Assembly (NCBI GenBank): GCA_019096065.1
Contig: JAGUCH010000005.1
Location: 6,448,001-6,512,000 of the forward strand
Length of the DNA stretch: 64,000 bases
Reading direction: 5' to 3'
From: Paracyclopina nana
Lineage: Eukaryota; Arthropoda; Copepoda; Cyclopoida; Cyclopettidae
A program made the position numbers and the translations under genes. This document shows positions 1-10,332 of the stretch, piece after piece (within the stretch, counting starts at the first letter, position 1; each line of letters opens with the position of its first letter). The notes beneath the pieces were generated by a model that was given only the letters and a program-made list of their open reading frames with translations, searched no databases and was not told where the DNA came from.

Positions 1-487
1 CGGCCTTTTCGAAGGGATCCGATTCAGCCTCGAATTCAGAAAAGTTGATGTTGGCCGGTGGCAGCCTCGGAACTGCGTCAGGCGGCGCCTCCGTCGGCGA
101 AGCCTCTTCATCGTCATCTTGCTCCTCCTTTTGTGCGACTTCCTCTTCTTGCCGTCTCTCTTCTTTTTCCTCCTCCTCCTCCTCCAATTTGTTCAGCTCC
201 TCTTTCTCGAGTTGATCATTGGCACGCTTGGCCTCTTTCTCAGCCTCCAAATCCGCGAGGGTCCGGATGGCCTGCTCCTCAAGCGATCCGATTTTGGAAA
301 TGAGTCGATTGCAGTGGTCGCCCAGTCCCGAAGAAGGTAGAGGGGTCGCCAGCAGGGCTTCAACGCGCGAAAAGTCATAATTAGCCACGGCCTCAATGCG
401 AGGATCGAGTTGGAAGGGAACCCCATCCAGATAAGAAAAACCAAGGCCGTCGAGAGCACGATCCAAGTCGACAGAATATGAGGCCAT
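1..487 (-). CDS. UBAP1: UBAP1, ESCRT-I subunit (5' end of gene, runs off left edge)
   Basis: The frame is open from an ATG at 487 to the window edge (162 codons, no stop). Residues 16-23 read FSYLDGVP, matching the conserved N-terminal UMA box of ubiquitin-associated protein 1. Near residue 150 the motif FSEFEAESDPF matches a second conserved UBAP1 block. Between them is a Glu/Lys-rich predicted coiled coil (about residues 70-130). From family knowledge, UBAP1 is an ESCRT-I subunit that sorts ubiquitinated membrane cargo at endosomes; its C-terminal ubiquitin-binding UBA-type region would lie outside the window. The gene is head-to-head with La. The N-terminus is certain in frame; the rest of the gene structure is unseen. 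Confidence 0.8.
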   Translation of the reverse strand, partial: MASYSVDLDRALDGLGFSYLDGVPFQLDPRIEAVANYDFSRVEALLATPLPSSGLGDHCNRLISKIGSLEEQAIRTLADLEAEKEAKRANDQLEKEELNKLEEEEEEKEERRQEEEVAQKEEQDDDEEASPTEAPPDAVPRLPPANINFSEFEAESDPFEKA

Positions 488-720
488 TTCGTTTGTTTTT
501 AATTTTCAATCTTTCTTAGTCAGCTAATGTCAAAGTTACCAGATATTGTGATACAATCAAGCATAGATTGTGGCTTTTTGTAGCACTTGAGCAGAGTTTT
601 CCAAAATAAGGCACAGTAACTCTGTCCGAACGAAAACACAAAACATAAAATACACGGCGGCGAGAAATCGTCCTCTGATAAATCGCTGAGAATCTTTGCA
701 ATCCATCCATAGTTGAAGAA
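488..720. promoter_or_regulatory. Shared intergenic region between divergent UBAP1 and La genes
   Basis: Only 233 bp separate the UBAP1 ATG (487, minus) from the La ATG (721, plus), so both 5' UTRs and core promoters must lie here. I see no clear TATA box. A compact head-to-head arrangement suggests a bidirectional promoter, but that is inferred from spacing only. Confidence 0.45.
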
Positions 721-1897
721 ATGACGGAGGGCGACCATGTTAAAGCTTCCACCGGAGGCGAATTGAGTAGCTTGGAGAAGGATATTGTCAAACAGGTTAG
801 AAGGCCCACTTTTTCTATTGGTCGCTTAATTATGATTTCCTAATTGTTAGATGTCCTACTACTTCGGAGACTTCAACCTACCACGCGACAAGTTCTTACA
901 AGAGCAACTCAAGGAAAACAAAGAGGGCTGGATCGACATGAGTGTCATGCTCAAATTCCAGAGGCTGTCGAAGTTGAGTAGCGATCCAGATGTGATATTG
1001 CAAGCCATGAAAAAGGCCGGCGACAACATGATCGAGGTTGACCTGGAGAACAAAAAAGTTCGCCGCAATCCTGAACTGCCCCTGCCTGAGGAAGAAGGCG
1101 AAGAGGCTCGGAAGGCCAAAACCGTGTACTGCAAAGGTTTTGAGAAGGAGGCTACCTCACTCGATGATCTCCTCGCATTCTTTAACAAATATGAAGGAGT
1201 GATTCACGTCAACAGGAGGACCTACCCCGACCGCAAGGACAACACTCGCCACTTCAAGGGCTCCGTCTTCGTCACCTTCAAGGAGAAGGCCAATGCCGAA
1301 GCCTTCTTGGCCATGGAGTCGGTCAAGAATCCTGAGGGCGAAGAGTTAGTACGGAAGTGGCAGGCGGCCTATTTTGAAGAGAAGCTTGCTGAGCGCAAGG
1401 CTAAAAAGGAATCCGGCAAGAAGGCGCCATCCAAAGGTAACGACGATAATGGCACTGTCGCTGCTGCTGTTGCCGAGGAAGAGCCTGCAAAAGCCCTTCC
1501 AAAAGGAGCCGTTTTGTTTATGGACGGATTCAAGAACGATACCATGCGGGAGGACATCAAAGCCGTTCTGAAGGACCAGTTTGACGTTGCCCACGACGCC
1601 ATAGCGTTTATCGATTTTGAAAAAGGTCAAACCTCTGCCCATGTCCGCTTCAACGAAGAAAGCGCTGCCAAGGAGCTGGCAGACAAGATTCGCGAAAAGT
1701 TGGGAGACGCGGAAAAGCTGAAGGTGAAGGAGGCTGACATTTCCCTGCGCGTCCTTGAGAGTGAGGAAGAAGACAAGTACCTTGAAAAGGCCGCTAGTGA
1801 CATGAAGCTTCGCAAGGAGAAAAGTAAGGGCCACAAGCGCCGTCATCATGGTGGTGGCCGCGGCGGCGGTCGTGGAGGAAAGCGAGGTCGATACTAA
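721..1897 (+). CDS. Ssb: La autoantigen homologue (RNA polymerase III transcript chaperone)
   Basis: Two exons, 721-795 and 851-1897, joined across a 55-nt GT-AG intron, give 373 residues. The La motif (about residues 14-105) has the signature YYFGDFNLPRDKF. RRM1 follows (about 113-195), then a charged linker, the C-terminal xRRM (about 240-330) and a basic Gly/Arg/His-rich tail ending GGKRGRY. La binds the 3' UUU-OH of nascent Pol III transcripts and helps tRNA maturation in the nucleus. Domain order and length fit the family. The start at 721 is chosen because the exon-1 frame splices in phase 0 onto the La motif. It lies 233 bp from the divergent UBAP1 gene and converges on the carotenoid oxygenase 124 bp downstream. 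Confidence 0.95.
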
Positions 1898-2021
1898 GCC
1901 AGAATTTAGTTTTACGCAAACTAAAACCTTTCCAATGTTCGTAATCAAGTAATGTTTTTTTTGAATAACCCGAATCAGCTAGGGAAAGTTGAGCCGAAAA
2001 TATAAGTACAACTGGACAAGG

Positions 2022-4248
2022 CTAGCCGTCGGGCACGAAAATGCCGTGCATCGCTTGGGCCACTGATCCTTCAGTGGCAAATTTTATTCTTGCCACCTCT
2101 GACAAGTCGTTGGCGCGGAGGATGACGAGAGCGACGTTGTTTTGTGACGCGGTTCCCAATAGGGTGACACAGAGTACTCCGTCCTCTTCGTCTATGGCGT
2201 GAGGCCTCGCAACGAAAATGGGCTCAGAGACGAACATGCCGGGCTCTTTCCACGATTGGACGTCCCTCGTCTCGAGGTCAACCTTGTATATCTGAATGTG
2301 TAAATACGTATATTAGTGGCGGTAATTAGCGTGATGTCTAACGAACCCTGCTCGGGTGAAGCAGTTCCTTGCCAACGGCATACACGAACCGATGGTTTTT
2401 GCCTCTCCAATTTGGGTTGATCCATGGGAAGTCCATGGGCTCAGGGGCCAGTGGCTCCGCCTTCACTGTCACGGTGGTGTGCGCTGCGGCGTCCTCGAGC
2501 CGCAACGGCAAAATGAGTCGCATTGCCTGCGCCGTGGGGACGCGATCCGTCCTCTCGATGTGGCAAAATCTCAGGGCTTTGATGATCTAGGCGAGGAAAA
2601 TGAAGAAGCGCGGGTGTGCTACGCACCTATTCGGAGGCTTACGTCCGCGTTCTTGTAGGCCATCACGTCGACCACAACCGCCTGATCCGCGTCGTAGGCG
2701 TTGATGACGTGAAAGAAGAAGAAGGGCGCGCAGGCGTACTTAACCAGGCTGCCGTCGCTCTTGCCGCACAGGTGGATGAGCAGCGGCAGATGGCCCTTCC
2801 AGCGCAGGTGGTGATGCAGGCTCAGCCCGTTGGTGGCCGTCTGCGCAATGAAGAGGGGTTGCTCGAGCACGACGACGCTGGAGGCGGTGATGCCGAAGCT
2901 GTGCATGTAGCACGGGCTGTCTTTGCGCCTGCACGCCACCCTGGCCGCTTCAACGACGCGCTCCCGGCCGAACTTGAGCACGGAGTAGTAGAAGCCGCCG
3001 GTGGAGTCGTGACTGATGCCCAGGTTCCAGAGGATCTCCTCCTCGTCTCTGATGGGGTGCGACCCCCAGACGAGGACGTTGGACACGCTGCTCACCGACA
3101 CCTCGTCGATGGTCTCGAGCGAGTCCGCGTCCACGCGGTGCGTGACGGACGCATCGGCGACCAGGTACAGGGCCTCGTCGGAGGGCAGGAAGCACACGTT
3201 GTCGATGCTCCGCTCGGCCGTGGCTTTGCGGCCGCCAAAGAAGGCTCGCAGCCGCCTCAGGCGGCCGCCGAAGGGCGGCTCGCGGGCGGCCGAGCTCAGG
3301 CTCACGATCCGATTCCTGTAGGTGAAGCGCGACTCGGCCGGCATGAGGTCGTACTTGTGCAGCACGGAGGGCATGTCGAAGAGGTGGTCGTGCATAGTTT
3401 CCCCCGACTGGAGAACGCCCGGGCCCACCCTGTACAGGGTCCCGCTCAACCACTCGGGAATCTCTGCCGCTGCGGATGATTTGCCATAATTAATTGGTAC
3501 GCGCCAAATTAAGAGAGCTAGATCGCTTTATTGGTAGCTACAGGGGAGTGACGTAAACGAAGGGGGGCGGGACGGCGATGATCGCGGCGCGCTGCCCCGC
3601 CTCCGCCTTGGGAGACGAGCACACCGCGACGAGAATGCACAGCGAGATGACGATGAGGATGACCAGGCCCAGGAGCGTGGCGCCGGCCATGAACGCGTAA
3701 TGAGGGCTTTCTTCGCACTCCGCCGCGGCCGCTCCCTTGCCATTGAGGCCGAAGGTGTTGGGAGGGTCGCTCCCGGAGGAGACCAACTCCAAGTAGAAGG
3801 GCGTGAAATCTTGAGCCGAGCCGTTGAGCTGGGCCCGCAGCCCTTGCAAAATGAGCCGGCTCACTGCGAATTGAGATAAACGTGTAAATGTCCGGTCGCG
3901 CTAGCCTCTGGAATGATTGACTTACTTGTCGCGCCTATGCTAGCTACGCACTTCAACTGAAAGGCATTTTGCGGCGTTGCCAAGGTCAAGGAAAGAAAGC
4001 GTCGCTATAGCTATCATCGTCGTTGTGCATTATTCATCGCCCCGAACGCAGCTAGGCACGTGCCGCATAAATAGATCACGCTCACCGCCAGCCACGATCA
4101 CGTCCCCGCAAACGGGGTGCGTGGTCTCCCGCTCCGTGTTTCTGGCCCAAATGCAGTTCATCATGGTGAGAGACAGGCGTCGCTCTCTCGCCTGATCAGC
4201 CTTGGTTTGCACCAACTTTTCCAGGGTCTCCACGCTGGCTCGCCGCAT
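2022..4248 (-). CDS. Carotenoid oxygenase (RPE65/BCO/NinaB family)
   Basis: Four exons on the minus strand: 4248-4086, 3463-2643, 2586-2347 and 2291-2022. All junctions are GT-AG and phase-consistent, giving 497 residues, close to the family's usual length. Exon 1 carries MMNCIWARNTERETTHPV and joins to EIPEWLSGTLYRVGPG, the family N-terminus. The four iron-binding histidines are visible: in GISHDSTGGFYY, in YMHSFGIT, in FFFHVINAYD and in the terminal AMHGIFVPDG. Conserved acidic positions occur around EPIFVARPHAIDEEDG. The enzyme is a non-haem iron oxygenase that cleaves or isomerises carotenoids/retinoids; cleavage specificity cannot be told here. Introns 2 and 3 are 55-56 nt, but intron 1 is 622 nt and contains two exons of another coding unit (3538-3956). 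The start is the first in-frame ATG. Confidence 0.92.
3538..3956 (-). CDS. C-terminal exons of a membrane protein, possibly Beat-like Ig protein (partial, inside the oxygenase intron)
   Basis: Two exons, 3956-3926 and 3863-3538, join across a 62-nt GT-AG intron (gtaagt donor, phase 1). The first reads LKCVASI, like the last Ig strand of arthropod Beaten-path proteins. The second encodes an extracellular stretch, one strongly hydrophobic segment (around GATLLGLVILIVISLCILV) and a short cytoplasmic tail ending FVYVTPL before a stop. This looks like the C-terminus of a single-pass type I membrane protein. No upstream exons encoding the rest of an Ig domain were found in the window. It sits on the same strand inside intron 1 of the carotenoid oxygenase, so it may be an interleaved gene with distant 5' exons, an alternative 3' end, or a duplicated fragment. 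The Beat assignment rests on a short motif. Confidence 0.45.
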
Positions 4249-4569
4249 GTTTGCCACCGGGAAGCTGGAAAGCGAGTGGTGGCTCGAAGAGTTCGTCAAG
4301 CAACAGGCGACGGGAGAGCACAGCTGGCGCCCTCATTTAACGCCAGCTTCCGTGCAATCAGCGGCCTTCGCGCAGATTGATGGCCAATCAATAAAAGGCC
4401 CAGCGTGCTTTCAAACAAACGCGGCCATTACCAGGTGCCATTTTCTAGCACAGTTGGATGCCATGACCAAGTCATTAAGAGCGCCATCACTTGGCCTTCG
4501 TTCTGACAGATTAATTACGGTTCACGTCATGCGCCAACAGCATCTCGAACCTTATTCACCTTTTCCAAG
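4249..4569. other. Upstream flank of the carotenoid oxygenase; no gene seen
   Basis: Short chance ORFs only. It should contain the promoter and 5' UTR of the oxygenase; no distinct element was recognised. Confidence 0.4.
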
Positions 4570-5220
4570 CCAGAACGCTTCGTACTTATAGCTACTGCGA
4601 CGGATCGCCCCTGGAACTACAGTCATGACGGATCCAACTTCTTGATACTACTACCAAAACTACTTGGTGCTACTGATTCATAAAACCGATCGTGCCTGCT
4701 GATGTTACAGATTTTTTTCTTGTGCAAAATGTCCTTGAAAATTCTTTAATAGATTGGCTATCACAAAAACATTGACTGTCGCTAAGCGAGTCTTCTGGCC
4801 AAGCAAAACTTACCTAGCTAACCAAGTAAGAATTATACAGCAAAACTGACTAGGCAAGATCTTGCAACCAACAGCACTTACCGAGCTAGACTTGCCTACC
4901 AAAAAAGACTTGGTTGATCTAGCAAAGCTAGGCTGACCCAGGAAAACCTGGCTGACAATGCAAGACTCAGTTGACAGAGCAAGACTTGGCTCTAATCTTG
5001 GTAAAGTAAATGAAAAGGGTATATTTACTTTTGTAATTTTTGTTTGCTCTTGTAGTAGTTCCAGGTACGGTGTGTTTTGCCAGTAGTACCAGATACGATG
5101 CGTTTTGTAGCACTAGGGTTTGCAGTAACAGGGACGTAGCGTTTTGTAGTACCAAGTATGATGCGTTCTGGTTGTACCAGGCATGATCCGTAGTAGTACC
5201 AGATGCTAGCACCCAACGAG
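4570..5220. repeat. Foldback-like repeat with degenerate short-repeat arms
   Basis: The right arm (about 5040-5220) holds about five degenerate copies of a 33-36 bp unit with the core GATGCGTTTTGTAGTACCA. The left arm (about 4570-4690) has related sequence in the opposite orientation (AGAACGCTTCGTACTT, CCTGGAACTAC). The middle (about 4785-5000) repeats AGACTTGGCT/CTAGCTAACCAAG-like words. The layout and several words resemble the foldback arrays at 27060-27540 and 49150-50105. No ORF of interest. Confidence 0.5.
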
Positions 5221-5940
5221 AAGTAGCGCCTGCGCAACGTTCGCTTCAAGCCCGCTCGCAACCTGTCATAAGGAGAAAAGTTACGATGAGAACGAACGCG
5301 GCTCTGAGTTCGGCAAAAATGCCAATGCAATGCCAGCTTCAAATCTAGGTCTATTGTTGAAAAGTTGTACCCGAACGAAGAATGGCACCTCATCAGCTTT
5401 TACCCGAACGTGCAGCGTGCTTTTTTCCTCTCTCTTCGGCTACTTCAAGGCGACATCCGCTAATTAATTGGCCGTATGTCTTTCTCTCCAGCATCTTCTT
5501 CCAATTAACAGAGAGCATTAGCCGACGCAAACTAACATTTTTCTTTCCCCGCGTTTCAATTAGTAACTTTTATAACTAAGATCTTTCTTATCCTTCCTGC
5601 TTACTTGCTCGCGGAAAACTGATGCGAGTCATTATAGCTAGTTACACACATTTGCATGTATACTATGTACACAGATAACATTCTCTTTGCGCAATCTTCC
5701 CAGCAGCTGGTCTATTTAGGCAGTTGTTTCCCTCTCATTAGGCAAAAAAGCCCTCTTTAGGCGAAATTGTCGATGATAAATTACTATCTAGAGCACGAGC
5801 GGCATCCAAGTCTTTCGTCAATAGAATGCACTGCATCAATCATGCTACGACAACGAAAAAGAATAATCCGCCATTCGTCTGCTTTCTCAAGCAACGAAAT
5901 GAATACATAAGATTAAATGACGATGTTGATTGCCATGGGT
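5221..5940. other. AT-rich spacer, nothing recognised
   Basis: Only small incidental ORFs in all frames. No RNA gene, repeat or conserved motif recognised. Confidence 0.4.
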
Positions 5941-6065
5941 TGAAGAGCCCTATGCTCAATGTCACATGGCATATTGTCTCATAGCACAATAGCTCAAAGC
6001 AAATTGTCTCATAGCATATTGTCTAACAGCATATTGTCACATTGCATACTGTATCATCGCACGTA
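5941..6065. repeat. Short tandem repeat around CATATTGTCTCATAG
   Basis: About six imperfect ~20-bp units built on CATAGCATATTGTCTCATAG. The same unit flanks the other side of the large foldback element (about 10340-10375) and recurs at 12185-12270, suggesting that the foldback element inserted into, or was duplicated with, this simple array. Confidence 0.65.
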
Positions 6066-6299
6066 CTAAAAGGCACTCAATACCCACAATTTGGCACACA
6101 CGGCCCACAATACACACACGGCACACACTTGGCACACAATTACTAAAAGGCACACACAAGACCCAAACACATACTTAGAGATGGAATTTCCCCGTTTTTT
6201 TTTGGTTCCCAAAATTAAGCCTGTTTTCCAGTTCTCACACAAAAACTTGACATGCTGAGTCATCTTTAGCACAGTCTCAGCACTTTTTCAAATTTCCAG

Positions 6300-8600
6300 T
6301 TACTTTAGTGAAAGAATCTAATCTATTAGAGCTTGGCACACACAGCACACAATTTGGCACACACAGCACACAATTTGGCATACACGGCACACACAAGTCT
6401 AAAACTCATACTAAGGGATGGAAATTCACCGTTTTTTTGTTGGTTCCCAAAATTAAGCCTGTTTTCCAGTTCTCACACAAAAAACTGAGATGCTGAGTCA
6501 TCTTTAGCCCAGTCTCAGCAGTTTTTCAAATTTCCAGTTGCTTTAGTTATTCCATCCCTTCTATTAGAGCTTGGCACACACAGCACACAATTTGGCACAC
6601 ACAGAACACAATTTGGCACACACAGCACACAATTTGGCACACACAGCACACAATTTGGCACACACGGCACACACAAGTCTAAAACTCACACTAAGGGATG
6701 GAAATTCCCTGTTTTTTTGTTGGTTCCCAAAATTAAGCTGTTTTCCAGTTCTCACACAAAAACTTGACATGCTGAGTCATCTTTAGCACAGTCTCAGCAC
6801 TTTTTCAAATTTCCAGTTACTTTAGTGAAAGAATCTAATCTATTAGAGCTTGGCACACACAGCACACAATTTGGCACACACTGCACACGGCACACAATTT
6901 GGCACACACGGCACACAATTTGGCACACACAGCACACAATTTGGCACACACGGCACACAATTTGGCACACACAGCTCACAATTTGGCACACACGGCACAC
7001 ACAAGTCCAAAACGCATACTTAGGGATGGAAATTCCCCGTTTTTTTGTTGGTTCTCAAAATTCTCTCCTCTATAACTTTGTACTTTATAGCCAAGTCCAC
7101 AAGTCCACTTCCATATCCGCTTGGCACACACAACACACAATTTGGCACACACAGCACACAATTTGGCACACACGGCACACACAAGTCTAAAACTCATACT
7201 AAGTGATGGAAATTCGCCGTTTTTTTGTTGGTTCCCAAAATTAAGCCTGTTTTCCAGTTCTCACACAAAAAACTGAGATGCTGAGTCATCTTTCGCCCAG
7301 TCTCAGCACTTTTTCCAATTTCCAGCTGCTTTAGTTATTCCATCCGTTCTATTAGAGCTTGGCACACACAGCACACAATTTGGCACACACAGCACACAAT
7401 TTGGCACACACGGCACACACAAGTCTAAAACTCATACCAAGTGATGGAAATTCGCCGTTTTTTTGTTGGTTCCCAAAATTAAGCCTGTTTTCCAGTTCTC
7501 ACACAAAAACTTGACATGCTGAGTCATCTTTAGCACAGTCTCAGCACTTTTTCAAATTTCCAGTTACTTTAGTGAAAGAATCTCATCTATTAGAGCTTGG
7601 CACACACAGCACACAATTTGGCACACACAGCACACAATTTGGCACACACGGCACACACAAGTCTAAAACTCATACTAAGTGATGGAAATTCGCCGTTTTT
7701 TTGTTGGTTCCCAAAATTAAGCCTGTTTTCCAGTTCTCACACAAAAAACTGAGATGCTGAGTCATCTTTTGCCCAGTCTCAGCACTTTTTCCAATTTCCA
7801 GTTGCTTTAGTTATTCCATCCGTTCTATTAGAGCTTGGCACACACAGCACACAATTTGGCACACACAGCACACAATTTGGCACACACGGCACACACAAGT
7901 CTAAAACTCACACTAAGGGATGGAAATTCCCTGTTTTTTTGTTGGTTCCCAAAATTAAGCCTGTTTTCCAGTTCTCACACAAAAACTTGACATGCTGAGT
8001 CATCTTTAGCACAGTCTCAGCACTTTTTCAAATTTCCAGTTACTTTAGTGAAAGAATCTCATCTATTAGAGCTTGGCACACACAGCACACAATTTGGCAC
8101 ACACGGCACACAATTTGGCACACACGGCACACACAAGTCTAAAACTCATACTAAGTGATGGAAATTCGCCGTTTTTTTGTTGGTTCCCAAAATTAAGCCT
8201 GTTTTCCAGTTCTCACACAAAAAACTGAGATGCTGAGTCATCTTTTGCCCAGTCTCAGCACTTTTTCCAATTTCCAGTTGCTTTAGTTATTCCATCCCTT
8301 CTATTAGAGCTTGGCACACACAGCACACAATTTGGCACACACAGCACACAATTTGGCACACACGGCACACACAAGTCTAAAACTCACACTAAGGGATGGA
8401 AATTCCCTGTTTTTTTGTTGGTTCCCAAAATTAAGCCTGTTTTCCAGTTCTCACACAAAAACTTGACATGCTGAGTCATCTTTAGCACAGTCTCAGCACT
8501 TTTTCAAATTTCCAGTTACTTTAGTGAAAGAATCTAATCTATTAGAGCTTGGCACACACAGCACACAATTTGGCACACACTGCACACACAAGTCATAGAT
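6300..8600. repeat. Higher-order tandem array, about 238-bp monomers in alternating A/B types
   Basis: Starts of the AGCTTGGCACACACAGCAC block fall near 6330, 6570, 6848, 7120, 7358, 7597, 7834, 8071, 8310 and 8548, so spacing is usually 237-240 bp. Type A carries TTGACATGCTGAGTCATC with GTGAAAGAATCTAATC; type B carries ACTGAGATGCTGAGTC with TTATTCCATCCGTTC. The types alternate, making a roughly 476-bp dimer as in satellite DNA. Each monomer also holds 2-7 copies of a 21-bp subunit, which accounts for length variation. Confidence 0.85.
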
Positions 8601-8869
8601 AGTCATAGTAATAGATTCCTGAAAGTAGGCAAAATTGGCTGTTCTACTGTTTACCCTTATGGAAACTGTTTCACACAAATTTTCATTTTTAAGATGAATT
8701 TCAACCTTTTTCTAAGAATTCTCACTAATTTGCGCAATTTTCATGGTTAAGAAGTTCTCCCAAAAGGAAGCCTAAAGTTGGTGGCAAAATGAGATTTTAG
8801 CGATTTGGCATAATTTCTTGTGCGCGTTAAAACGGGTTTTTGAACCACCGTGCATAGCAAAATTGATAT

Positions 8870-9660
8870 CTCAGCATTTGGTTCTGCTACTTCAGATGAA
8901 AAGGCCTTGTGTAGTACGTTGTACATAAGGCTGCAGCTTCGACCGTCTATTCAATGCCAAAATTCGAAAAATGCTCCAATTTTGGGTCTATTTACAGTTT
9001 TAGAAATGGGAGACCAAACTGAACACTTTTTATTTCTAATTAAACAAGATATCTCAGCATCTTGTCTAAGAAAATGGCAGTAGACGGATGCTTAAACAGA
9101 CCTAAACTTTGGTGCGCGATATCTCCAGTTCTAGACCAGATGACCAGATATCTGGCTCCAACATGAACCTATGGCGTCAGGGCAACCTCCTCTAAAGGTT
9201 TTATTTGCAGTGCAAGTCCGCATTTCAACTTTAAATCGATGGCCCGAAATTACTCACTGTTATGAACGGCTATGAATTAATCTTGACATTCTCTATAACA
9301 TTTATTAGTACTCAAAGTCTCTCAGTGCAATTTCATTTACAAAGTTCTGTAGTTCTGAGCGCTCAGCGCTATCTCCGCTCGTAGTTGTCCAATTTTAAAA
9401 CTGTTTACATTTTTGGAATCCAGAGACTCAGCTAAACAAAGTTTTATATCATAATAAAGTTGATATTTCCACTTTTACTGCCGCTAGTTCTTAACGAAAA
9501 GCACTATGTAGTACATAGTACATAAGGCTGCGTTTCATCCGTCTAATCAATGCCAAAATTCGAAAAATGCTCTGATTTTTGACATCTTTACAGTTTTGGA
9601 AATGGGAGACCAAACTGAACACTTTTTATTTCATAGTAAACAAGATATCTCAGCCACAAG
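8870..9660. repeat. Internal direct duplication in the foldback element centre
   Basis: About 190 bp at 8870-9065 recur at 9460-9660 in the same orientation, sharing ATGCCAAAATTCGAAAAATG, GGGAGACCAAACTGAACAC and AAACAAGATATCTCAG. The copies are clearly diverged. No coding potential is evident. Confidence 0.7.
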
Positions 9661-10332
9661 TCTCCGTAAAACTCAGCAGTTAGGCTGCTTTTAAGCGGTA
9701 AACTTCGCTTGTTTATACTGCTGAGTGCTCAGCCTTGTTTCAGCCTTTTTGACTTGTGTGTGCCGTGTGTGCCGAATTGTGTGCCGAGTGTGCCAAATTG
9801 TGTGCTGTGTGTGCCAAGCTCTAATAGAAAGGATGGAATAACTAAAGCAACTGGAAATTTGAAAAACTGCTGAGACTGGGCGAAAGATGACTCAGCATCT
9901 CAGTTTTTTGTGTGAGAACTGGAAAACAGGCTTAATTTTGGGAACCAACAAAAAAACGGGGAATTTCCATCCCTAAGTATGCGTTTTGGACTTGTGTGTG
10001 CTGTGTGTGCCAAATTGTGTGCCGTGTGTGCCAAATTGTGTGCTGTGTGTGCCAAGCTCTAATAGATGAGATTCTTTCACTGATGCAACTGGAAATTTGA
10101 AAAAGTGCTGAGACTGGGCGAAAGATGACTCAGCATCTCAGTTTTTTGTGTGCAAACTGGGAAACAGGCTTAATTTTGGGAACCAACAAAAAATGGGGAA
10201 TTTCCATCCCTAAGTATCCGTTTTGGACTTGTGTGTGCTGTGTGTGCCAAATTGTGTGCCTTTTAGTAATTGTGTGCCATGTGTGTAGTGTGGGCCGTGT
10301 GTGCCAAATTGTGGGCATTGTGTGCCTTTTAG

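Larger units (their letters stand above)
6066..10332. mobile_element. Large foldback transposable element with satellite-like inverted arms (non-autonomous)
   Basis: The left end reads CTAAAAGGCACTCAATACCC and the right end is its near-complement, GGGCATTGTGTGCCTTTTAG. Both arms then contain the same modules in mirror order: a 21-bp GGCACACA-type subrepeat, and a block running through GGAAATTCCCCG, TTGGTTCCCAAAATTAAGCC and CTGAGTCATC. The left arm (to about 8600) holds about ten block copies. The right arm (about 9750-10332) holds two in reverse orientation. The centre (8600-9750) is single-copy apart from an internal duplication. The open frames in the arms are translated repeats and no transposase is visible. 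Flanks on both sides carry the CATAGCATATTG simple repeat. I see no convincing target-site duplication. Confidence 0.75.

Noticed and set aside
1346..1948. 200-codon minus-strand ORF across the La gene
   Set aside because: It is the antisense shadow of the La coding exon, with no domain of its own.
2616..3479. 287-codon plus-strand ORF opposite the carotenoid oxygenase
   Set aside because: Antisense shadow of a GC-rich coding exon; the oxygenase frame has family motifs and correct splice phases.
6571..7190. Open frames on both strands (cysteine- or threonine-rich heptad proteins) in the satellite region
   Set aside because: They are translations of a 21-bp tandem repeat (7 codons), open on both strands, with no start context or conserved domain.
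6066..10332. CRISPR-like array
   Set aside because: Repeats are tandem without unique spacers of constant length, and the genome is eukaryotic.
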